Assembly (NCBI GenBank): GCA_020466095.1
Contig: CM035809.1
Span: 6,002,723 to 6,066,722, forward strand
Origin: Chlorops oryzae
Lineage: Eukaryota > Arthropoda > Insecta > Diptera > Chloropidae
Direction of reading: 5' to 3'
Length of the DNA stretch: 64,000 nt
Numbering within the stretch: position 1 is the first letter of the stretch; each line of letters opens with the position of its first letter. This document shows positions 55,271 to 64,000 of the stretch, in pieces. The notes below the pieces were generated by a model, which was not told where the DNA came from, ran no database searches, and was given only the letters and a program-made list of their open reading frames with translations. The position numbers and the translations under genes were made by a program.

Positions 55271-55353
55271 GACATGAATTTGGCTACTTTCAGAGCTGAT
55301 GGCTACTCATAGCCCTCGATTAGAATCGGCAAAGTGGTTATGATGCTAGAAAT

Positions 55354-55632
55354 GTGATAAATAAAGGAACTATGGCACTAGCTATCAAATATGATGATAA
55401 TGATGGAAATCATTGTGCTTCTGATTCTTATACCCAATACACTCTTTGTCGATGTGAATTGTTACCCATATTCTTAAGTCGAACTGATTTACCAGTTGAA
55501 GATGCTATCAAAATTATTAATTCAATAACTTGTTTAAGTCTTGAGGTAACCAAAAGCAGCTCTGATTCAAGTACTTATTTGTACTTGATAGGAAATGGAT
55601 GCGAAAAAGAAATTTGGCAGTCCACAACGTAA
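55354..55632 (+). CDS. Hypothetical 92-codon ORF
   Basis: This open frame has fairly balanced composition: MINKGTMALAIKYDD..., three Cys residues between 21 and 60, an acidic/hydroxyl middle and a final WQST. It stands out from the AT-rich surroundings. It lies just past the end of unit 3, with no clear promoter and no splice context that I trust. I recognise no family. It could be a terminal exon, a gene relic or chance. Confidence 0.25.
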   Translation: MINKGTMALAIKYDDNDGNHCASDSYTQYTLCRCELLPIFLSRTDLPVEDAIKIINSITCLSLEVTKSSSDSSTYLYLIGNGCEKEIWQSTT

Positions 55633-55639
55633 ACTTTAA

Positions 55640-56640
55640 CAGCTAATTTCGCAGTACGAATTGCTCTTCTTTTTTCACTAGCTTATTCATAGGTTTTTCA
55701 TTATTGAATTTTCCAGCAATGTGTATTTAAAATCGCAAAAAAAAAAAAAAAATTAATAAGGATTAATAGAAGGAAACCTCTTTAGGTCATAGTGGAGCCC
55801 TCCTGTGCATTCCTTGGCGTAGTAAAGCATAGATTTGTGATCAGAAAACAAAAAACCAAATCACTGTAAATGGAAAACACGAAGAAAATGGCGCTGACGA
55901 TGCCGCTATCGGAAACGGAAACAAACAACGATGCACGTCCATTCGGGTTTAGTCGATTCGGGGCGTAACAACATCAAAACGTTTTACGACTTGCCGCTTA
56001 ATGGCTGCTTTGGGCTTTCTTTTTGTTCATAAAAAGCAACATGATAAAAAAAAAATGAAAGCGAGACAAGATAAAAGCTAGTTGACACATTTCGCCAAAA
56101 TAAAGACATGAATAAAGGAAAGTATGTGTGGCTTTCCACACCCACATGCATGTTTGGAAATCCGCCATGAGAATTTGTTATTGGTGTGGACATGTTTATT
56201 AGGCTGATTGCTAGATTCTGAAGAAAAACAAAAAATTGAGTGTTTAGTGTTGAGAGAGTACTCACTCATTTGCTCCAAACTGAAATAGAATATGTGGGTC
56301 AATCAACGGGGATAGGGAATTTATGTCACACGGATCGACTTCTGCAGAAAACGGTCCAATTATTTGACAATTTAACTTCATTGAATTGGAAAGCTTCACC
56401 AAAGCGAACGTGTAATATGCTATATTTCTAATTTATATTGATATTTTTTTGATTCTGTTTCTTTAAGTTAAGGCAAAATTACGTGATCTCAAAATGAATT
56501 CGGTGTCCCGTTTGGTAGCCAACGAGTTCGTTTCGCTCTTCGCGAAAAAAAAAGTATATTAATTAAACTAATATTCCCCGGCATTTTTCCCTCAGGGGCT
56601 ATTTCCAGTTCTGTCAGAAATGAAACAACATTTCTGAATG
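55640..56640. other. Intergenic stretch with no supported gene
   Basis: I see nothing conserved. A locally GC-richer patch at 55870-55968 holds a 32-codon frame (MENTKKMALT...) that I cannot support as a gene. Confidence 0.35.
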
Positions 56641-56645
56641 ATATT

Positions 56646-56746
56646 CGTGCCTATTATATATTCCGACGGATCGAATCCGTTCGGATTTTCACATTTTAAT
56701 GAATGAAAAAAACGGATTCCATCCGCCGCAATACACAATAGGCACG
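56646..56746. mobile_element. 101-bp palindromic MITE
   Basis: CGTGCCTATT and AATAGGCACG close the ends, and CGGATCGAATCCGTT/AACGGATTCCATCCG continue the pairing. ATT on both sides may be the target duplication. Confidence 0.6.
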
Positions 56747-57144
56747 ATTACATTCACAGTGTGCTCAGAAAGCCAGAATTTTTATCAAGTCCACACGGAA
56801 AAATTCATCAGGAATATTTAGAATCGAGCTGAATATGCACTTAGGCGATGAGCCGTGATAAGACATTGGAAATTTCCTTCTCAGTTTTTTTGTATACTAA
56901 ACTGAGAGAATTTTAACAATTAACCACTCAATAAATTCACGCCCAACCCCACTTAATCGCTCAACTATTCCCCTTACATTATCCGCTATTTTCGTTCCAC
57001 TCTGTTCTTCCACTCAATTCTGTTAGTCCACTCAACCCTATCTACCCGCCCAATTTACATACTCAGCGCTGTTCATCCAACTCGACTCAAATATATCTAC
57101 TCAGCTCTATTAATTTCAGTAGGCCTAGGATATGCCAAAAAAGA

Positions 57145-57180
57145 TATATAAATACAGGATTCTCACCAAACGCCTTCATT
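57145..57180 (+). promoter_or_regulatory. Possible core promoter
   Basis: TATATAAA at 57145-57152 is followed by TTCATT at 57175-57180, with an A at 57178 about 33 bases downstream. The ATG of the candidate small gene follows at 57189. Confidence 0.45.
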
Positions 57181-57188
57181 AGTCCAAA

Positions 57189-59473
57189 ATGCCTAATGAA
57201 GGTAAGTGCTTTTTAAAGAAATAAATTAAAATTTAAATTATTATTAAAAGGATTTTTATTAATTTCTATTTTCTATTTACAGATCCTTTATTCCAAGTGG
57301 AGGAATTGGCGGCATGTATGCGGCGGTACGCAGGAGAAATTCAGCGGCTCGTAGTACAAATGGTAAGATATAAATACGGAATTTTATTTTAAAAGTCAAA
57401 AAATAATCGTTATTTCTTAACGTATAAAGTTTCCGTCAAAAATAAACAGTTAAAATTTGACTTTTATTTTTTCGGTCAAAAATAACAATTAAAATTTGAC
57501 TTTTATTTTTTAAGTCAAGAATAAAAATCAAATTCTGATTTTTATTTTTTAAGTCAGAAAAAAAAGTTAAAATCGATTTTTATTTTTTCAGTCAAAAATA
57601 AAAATAAAAATTTGATTTTTATTTTTTCGATCAGATTTAAAAGTTATAATTTAACTTTAATTTTTTCGGGCAAAAATAAAAAATAAACAAGTGCAATGAT
57701 ATAGTTGGTCGCTCGCAAGATCGCACCCATAGGTGGAAACGTTAGTTGTTGGGCCCGCTGAGGGGTCTGCATTCTTCGAGGGTAAAAAATTTATGAACAA
57801 GGACGTGACTGATAAACTAGTTCTGCTGAATCCCAAAATTTTAATAGCAGCTATGTGCACATTTTTCAATGATACACGAGTCACCACTGTTGGTCGATGA
57901 ATGGGGCATTCTGATTCGACTATATACCTAGAATTGCATCATACTGAAATTTGGCAAGCACTTGCCTTTGGTATATGTTTGAAAAACTGCGTACCAGTTT
58001 CTTTCGTAGTCCTATCTGGGGTTGTGGTAAATGGTTCAGAAGTTTCAAAAATCACGATATTTACGATTTTTCGCGGATAAGTTTTTCACTATACATCTCA
58101 GACTGTTGAAATGTGGAGTGGGTATAGCTACTTTATAGACTTAAACTTTGGATAAAGAAAATTTGCAACATTGCTATAAATATGGTTATCATCTTTAAAA
58201 AATTATTGTCAGTTATTTGGATATAGTTATAAAAAGAATTTTAATTTTTACTACTTCTCATTGTGTATTTAGCAGCCAGATATAATGTCCTCTTGGTGTT
58301 AAAATTTGACCATGGCCATTATTCGCGAAATTTTGCAAAATTTGAATTTCACTATTTGAAATCGTGCGTTTAGCAACTAAATAAAGTGCTCTATTGGGGT
58401 TTAGCTTTGACCATGGCCACCATTCGCGAAATTTTGCAAAACTTTTGTTTTGACTCTTTTGAATTGAGTATTTCGCAGCCAGATATAATGCCCTCTTACC
58501 GTTAAAATTTGATAACGACCACAATTCGCGAAATTCGCAAAATACTACCAAAATTGAGACTTTCTTTTTTAACATATCGCACTCTTGCTCCTAAAGCGGC
58601 ACAATTCGAAATTCCGCACTTCTCGTAAAATATCCAGTCTCTTTCGAGACCTCGTAAAGAAGATATTTTTCACACGTTGTTAATATTCTTAATTAACTGC
58701 TGAAGGTATTAATTTCAAGGTAAATTTTCTAAGTGTTGTGTTCGTACAGTAAATTGCGGTCAAACATGAAAAATTAGATGAAAAAATTTTTGAATTGTGG
58801 CGGTTTAGTAGCAAGGGTGCGATATTTGAAGCTGAGGAAAAGGTATGTATGCAATCGGCATAGCCGATGTAAACTTCCTTACATGCGATTACAACTTCAA
58901 CTTTTATTTTTGCCCGAAAAAATTTAAGTTAAAGTTTTTTTTTTTTTTTTTTTTTGCGGGTATTTTTATATTGAAGTTAAAGTTTAACTTTTAAATCTGA
59001 TCAAAAAAATAAAAATCAAATTTTAATTTTTATTTTTGACTAAAAAAATAAAAGTCAAATTTTGATTTTTATTCTTGACTTAAAAAATAAAAGTCAAATT
59101 TTAATTGTTGTTTTTGACCGAAAAAATAAAAGTAAAAAATAACCGTTATTTTTTGACTTTTTTGGAAAAAGTCAAAAAAATAAAAATTCTTGAAGATTAC
59201 CACTCCTTGCCTAAAAAGCATTACATTTCTCAATGTAAATATCGAATACGCAAACTCTTTCCCTTTGACTTTTTAACTTTAAATTTCAAAAATAATTGTT
59301 ATTTTCGATCCCTGTATTTAACATATATTTTTAATATTGAACAGCGTCATCGGCAGAATCATGGGCCGCAAAGGGCGATCTACCGCCTCCGCCGATTCGA
59401 AAGAGAAAAGCACACTGCATTGTCAGGCCAAAAAATCTTTTTTAATTTTAAAGTGAAAATACGGAGAAATTAA
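57189..59473 (+). CDS. Candidate small three-exon gene, 73 aa
   Basis: Exon 1 is 57189-57201 (ATGCCTAATGAAG before GTAAGT). Exon 2 is 57284-57363, between a TTTACAG acceptor and a GTAAGA donor. Exon 3 is 59345-59473, after a GAACAG acceptor. Exons 1 and 2 sum to 93 bases (31 codons), and the frame continues through exon 3 to a stop. The product would begin MPNEDPLFQVEELAACMRRY and become strongly basic in exon 3. I recognise no domain. Exon 3 read in another frame gives an equally protein-like ...GDLPPPPIRKRKAHCI..., so the frame or exon choice may be wrong. The large second intron is almost entirely a foldback repeat. Confidence 0.35.
57376..59320. mobile_element. Foldback element with inverted AT-rich subrepeat arrays
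   Basis: The left array (57376-57690) alternates TCAAAAATAA and TTTTATTTTTT words. The right array (58900-59320) carries the reverse-complement order and ends TTTTCGATCCCTGTATTT, the inverse of the AAATACGGA-type start. The core (58240-58570) has three loose units of about 115 bp with CCATTCGCGAAATTTTGCAA and GCAGCCAGATATAATG, shared with 37630-38470. This layout resembles Drosophila foldback elements. It lies between two splice sites of the candidate gene. Confidence 0.6.
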
Positions 59474-59479
59474 CGATGA

Positions 59480-62400
59480 GTAAAACTGCTAAGTCCGACT
59501 GTGGTCAAAGTTCACAGCGAGCATCAACAAGTGACTCTAATGTAGCTTTTGTATAGTGTACAGAATCGAATTTAGAAGATAATTCATATATTAAGAAAAA
59601 AACCATCCATATTTTGAGTTTCTTTCCTAAGCTTTAAGTCTTGCAAAAAAAAAAAATTGTTTTTGTTTACCCAGTAAAGTTTTTAAATTGCTAGTTAGCA
59701 GGTTTACACTTTAAGCCGACGATATGATCTCTAAGCACAACTGTGTTAATTTGTAGTTTAGTGTCCTTTTTTTACCGCAATTAAAATTTTAATGAAATTG
59801 GCATCGACCGTACGGTTAAAAGTCTCATGCGGTCTGTGGTTTCCTGCCTCCAAAAATAAAAAAAATGCTCCTGTCTAGTGCTGAGTGAAAAAAATCAACT
59901 GTGTCAGCTGCAGAAGCGCCAACGCCTATAAATATGCAAAGAAATTTTCATAAACGCTGACGACGGTCTTTTTTCATTGAAAACGTGAAAAGATTGAATA
60001 AACTGGGGAAATGCAATAAACATATATGAACCAGCCTTAGTCAGCTTTTATAGTTGATGAATGCCGTTGGCCATAGAATCTGAGCCGAAATGAAGAACAG
60101 AAGCAAATCGTTGAGCTTCGGGGATTTTGTTTTTAAATACGAAAATTCTTTTTGATTTGATTTATAAGCAGACCCAGAGTGGTTCTCTCTTTCCGGGAAA
60201 ATTAAGGGTCGTAGCGTCCCTGTTGAAGATTTCAGTACTCCAGGGTATGGTCTAAGAGTATTCTTAAATGCCCCAGTACTACTCGCGATTAATTTCCCCC
60301 ACAATGCATTTAACTGACAATTTTAACATTGTGCTGTCATTGAAAAATCTCTACTCGCGTTTGAAGTAGTGTAGAAGTAGAGATTATGGGGCCAATCAAG
60401 TAAATTTTATATCTTACGTTACTAGCAAAGGCAACGGCTCGGGCTGAAGTAGCGCATGGGTAGAGCCGCACGCCCCGGAAGACCGAGGTTCGATTCTCAC
60501 CAAAGCGAGTTTATTAATATTTTCTTTTTTTTTGGATTAGTTATTCAAAATTAAATATTAAGAAGAATTAAATGCAACTTAAAACTAAAAAAAAGGGTTC
60601 TAAATTCAAAGAATTATTTGAACAAGCTCTGAGACGTCAATGCACCAATAGCGAAGTCAGATTCGCAATCAGCATCCCACAAGACATAGGGTTGTCGGAA
60701 TGAACAGAAGAGTAGAAAGAGGAGGTTTAGCATTCTATAGATGTGTTTTCTTGGATTTATTTTGGCTTCTCAATAGGAAAACTCTTAATGCAATTGTTTG
60801 GTTAAGATCCTAAACATCCTCTCCTTATACATTAGACACTCACAAAAGAAAACACTCACTAAAGTAAAATCTATGCAAAAAAAAATTACAATAGTCCAAA
60901 AACAAACTTTTGTGAGTGTAAACTGTATTTGTCAAAGAGGGTGAGATCAGCGAAAGCTTATTGGCGTAACTGTTATACTTCTAGTCGGTTATACTATTAT
61001 TTCGTTAATGAATTAAACCAAAAATTAAGTAATTTTTCAATACCAAGCAAAATAAGTCATTAGTCAGGTCATTTAATGGCATCTCAAGGGCATTGTTCCG
61101 GGCAAGTTTAATGACAAAACAATTTGATTAAGTCTAGAAACATTCAACAAAAATAAGCCTCTAGAGAAGTAGAGTTTGGGGATTTGTGGAGAAAAGATTT
61201 TAACAAATAGTTAAGAAACTTTTCGAGAACACGAGCATCATCAATTTTTCTGTGCTCGTTTTTAGTTTCCCGCAGCTTGTGGATCATTTTTCAATTGAAC
61301 AATATAAGCTGAAGGCCATAAACCACGCCAAGCGTTTTCCAATTAATGTTAATATCTTTATTGTCGTACAATCATCTAATGTAATGGCTCCTTTGTCATT
61401 TGCTGCATCAACAACAATGGCATTAAGTAAAGTCAGTGATAATAGCTTAAACAGGACGCTCACATACGTCAAATGGTGCACCATTATTCGGAATAGGCAG
61501 AGGAATGGGAAATAAGCCACGAAACAGGAACAGACAAGAAAAAAGACCGAATTTTTTTTGTCTTTGAGCCCTTAAAACTATGCTTCAAAAGGAGAATTAT
61601 TACTTCCAGTCGAATGGGCAGATTTAAGCTGACAAGAGTGCTTATTGTTCTCGTTGTTTTTGTTTTTATTGCTGCCTGTGTTTAATATTAAGTTCTTTGG
61701 CCATGATTGCGGCCATAAATTTTGGGAATCAACTACGGAAACGATGCCGAAAGCGAATTCGACTTCGACTCACTTTAAGAAATATTCACACGTTCGCACG
61801 TACATTAACATATTTACGCATTTGTTAATGCGCGATCTTCTGTGCGTAGTTCCCTAAAGGAACTCGAGACTTCACTTGAGAGCATGCTGAATATGAGTCA
61901 AGAGTGCACAGAAAATTTATTGCCTCGAGGAAGCTAACGAATGTCCTTTGCGTTATCGCAATTCGTGTCGAGAGTTGCTTTTGTTCCCGGAAGCAGTTTA
62001 GCACCAACTGACTAACTTTACAGATGCGTACGCATAAAGATTTTTCATTAAAAAATGTTCCCAATTTAAACAATAAACAGAAAATTTTTTAAATTGTGCA
62101 ATTACTCTAAAAGCGATGGGATTTATTCAGTAGCTAGTACTTTCCTCATTTTCAATGAATTAGGTTTTTCATATATGACTCCGCACAGTACCTTATGATT
62201 TTTGGAAAAAAATTTCATACAAATCCCCACCAAATCCATTTGGAGTTCTGCCAACAAATGGAAAAGGTCTTGTTCCGAACATATGTATGTCTGCTTTCCA
62301 GTAGACAGGAAATGAAGATATAAAAAATTTACAAGTCATGCGATGTAATGATACGCAATATGACACATGGCAGTATTTAATGACAAACATGTTTTCACAT

Positions 62401-63030
62401 GTCTTCAGATGATGAAGGAGTTTGTAAACGGATTCGAGTTGAATAAGAAGCACCCAAAGATATCTTCTCATACTTTTTTTGTCACCTAAATTCTCAGATT
62501 CATCAATTAAAAAACTGTAGCATACTTACAGGGCACAAAATTCTTATATTGAATGCTTAACAAACAAACAGAGAATCAATGTCAGAGCTTAAGAATTTCA
62601 AGGTACACGTTTCAGCGAAATGTCAAGTGAATTAAAAGGAATGCTTTGTCCCCAGAGCAAAGAGATTACAAGGCTGACGGTTTATTTTTAAATTTCAGTC
62701 ACAACCATTCGCACGTGCTCAAGTGACAATTTTGCTAAACGTGCTCCATTTTCTTACGACGTCATAGATTCAGGTGCAACCGCTGCTGATTTCTATTTCA
62801 AATCTTTTGCTTGAAATCATAGCCGCATAAATTTAATTCAGTTATAAAATGCGGTTAAAATGGAGGATTTAAGAAAATTGTTCGCAATATTTCAGCGAGT
62901 AGTCTGAGCTGGTAATGTAAAAGGAAAGGTTGACTTAAATAAATGAATAAATAATTCTATTGAATTTACAGATAAGCTTAAAAGAGCTCCGAAAATTATG
63001 CTTCAAAAAGTTTTTCCGTGGAATTTTATA
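59480..63030. other. AT-rich intergenic stretch with little recognisable content
   Basis: Apart from the tRNA-like motif pair at 60435-60534, I see only short unrelated frames on both strands (the longest about 90 codons), none with a domain, promoter or paralogue in the window. Confidence 0.4.
60435..60534 (+). ncRNA. tRNA-like A-box/B-box pair with T-run terminator
   Basis: TAGCGCATGGGTAGAG (60450-60465) fits a Pol III A-box, GGTTCGATTCT (60487-60497) a B-box, and a nine-T run follows at 60525. The T stem pairs only weakly, so a standard cloverleaf does not form. It is a tRNA-derived sequence or small Pol III transcript. Confidence 0.4.
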
Positions 63031-63037
63031 TAACTAA

Positions 63038-63204
63038 GGCTGCGAACACACCGGATCAAACGAAAGGCTTTTGCTTCGTTAGTAAAAAAAAAAAATCCCA
63101 TTTCTTTCTAATCTGGTGTGTTCGCTCTCATAAGGCACAATCTGCTTTTTGTTTGATTCGGTTTCGTTTTGTTTCGTTTTGTTTGATACAGTGTTTTTGC
63201 AGCC
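63038..63204. mobile_element. 167-bp MITE with TAA target duplication
   Basis: GGCTGCGAACACACCGGATC and the worn inverse ...GTGTTTTTGCAGCC close the ends. TAA flanks both (63035-63037, 63205-63207). The interior is rich in TTTCGTTTTGTTTGAT and its complement. A TAA duplication suggests a PIF/Harbinger-type MITE. Confidence 0.65.
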
Positions 63205-63513
63205 TAAATTTTTCTATTACTCTTTCCATAAACGCCCTCCCTCCATAAACGGTTGGTCTACATAATTTTCTGTTTGGCACTTAAATCTCTTTCGCAATAA
63301 CACTTTTCTGTTGCATACATTGCGGATACCATTGCATTGCGATATTTCAACTGTCGGTAGAGATTGAATAAAATGCTGAAAAGTGTGGCACAAACTGCAG
63401 TATATAAGCCAAGCTTTTCTCTTGTTATGGAAGAAGCTGCTGCCAAAACACGCCAAAGCGACAACTTTCTTGTGCGTGAATGTGTATGTGGAATTATGCA
63501 AATGCCTAACATA

Positions 63514-63957
63514 CCCAGCAAACATTTTCTATCGTAGAAGAGCTGTCGGCGTTGTTTTTTTCGTCCGAAACCGTTGCTTTCTTATCGTGCAATTCTCCAT
63601 GCAATTGGAGATACATAGAAAACGTTGCGGACAATCCCGTTAATGATGTTCCAGCAATGAATAATAACAAACATTCAATGATTACTTTATTGAATAAAGA
63701 GAAAGCTACAATACTTCAAGGTAAATATTAGAAAAACATCGTTTAAACATCTTCTAAATGAGACTCTCGTCTGGAAGATAAATACGCGATGTATTGCGGA
63801 TTGCTCACATTATGTTTGCCAAAACAATTAAATTTTTTTTCGTACATATTCTTTGTTGGTAGAGTTGAGAAAAAATCACCTATTGGTCTTCCAGAAGAAT
63901 AGCGCAAACATCTTCTTCGCAAACATTTGCTAAAACATCATCTAGATGTTTGCTGGG
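63514..63957. mobile_element. 444-bp element with CCCAGCAAACA ends
   Basis: CCCAGCAAACAT starts the element and ATGTTTGCTGGG ends it, with ATA on both outer sides. Internal ACATCTTCTAAATGAGA and AACATCATCTAGATGTTT words repeat the terminal theme. No protein is encoded. CCCAGCAAAC termini are common in insect MITEs, but the superfamily is not assigned. Confidence 0.5.
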
Positions 63958-64000
63958 ATAACCACACACATCCTTAAATCAGACTGGCTTTGTTGACTTT

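Noticed and set aside
55870..55968. 32-codon ORF ending in RPFGFSRFGA
   Set aside because: It looks peptide-like at first, but there is no signal peptide, no dibasic cleavage site and no promoter, so chance is likelier.

Overview
The window looks like dipteran nuclear DNA, possibly a muscid or related calyptrate fly. It is AT-rich and intergenic-heavy, with TATA plus TCAGT-initiator promoters, AATAAA polyadenylation signals and a dense load of DNA transposons. One of these is a mariner that I recognise as almost identical to Himar1 of the horn fly. The species call is inference only.

The main content is a three-member tandem array of one secreted-protein family: gene A (873-3779), gene B (23014-25932) and gene C (42648-47323). 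All three are on the + strand, about 20 kb apart, with near-identical core promoters. Each protein has a signal peptide, a Gly/Leu-rich N-terminal region, a long array built from a 25-residue module and a 64-residue spacer module, and a conserved C-terminal tail with a GRR motif. The proteins contain no cysteine and are rich in Gly, Ser, Ala, Asn and Gln, as in silk, glue or eggshell proteins. I do not recognise the family. The arrays follow exact arithmetic: A and B are each 20 units of 75 bp plus 2 spacers of 192 bp (1884 bp). C is 31 units plus 7 spacers minus a 16-bp deletion. That deletion shifts C's frame, but a consensus 119-bp intron spanning it would restore the frame.

Each gene sits in a diverged segmental duplication: unit 1 about 561-15543, unit 2 about 20931-36387, unit 3 about 41456-55270. 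Units 1 and 2 end with a 5'-truncated copy of the family's C-terminal exon. Because the three units are paralogous, transposon insertions can be mapped to the base by comparing filled and empty sites. Examples are a TA/ATAT element (6815-8323), a TA element full of short palindromes (10138-11538), a piggyBac-like element (12491-13337), a hAT-like element splitting a C-terminal pseudogene (13791-15419), a Tc1-like element (21799-22697) and the Himar1-like mariner (32492-33783).

Between units 1 and 2 lie an apparently intact mariner with perfect 31-bp ends, inserted in a Penelope-like remnant (15960-17600), and a 1066-bp foldback (18761-19826). Between units 2 and 3 lie 52-bp tandem repeats, a foldback-type AT-rich repeat, and a DINE/mini-me-like element with 127-bp internal repeats (39341-40380). 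The right end (55.3-64 kb) is mostly unannotatable AT-rich DNA. It holds a possible small three-exon gene whose second intron carries another foldback repeat, a 92-codon ORF, a tRNA-like Pol III motif pair and several small palindromic elements. The far left edge holds a partial hAT-type (ZMYM1-like) transposase reading frame with no methionine.
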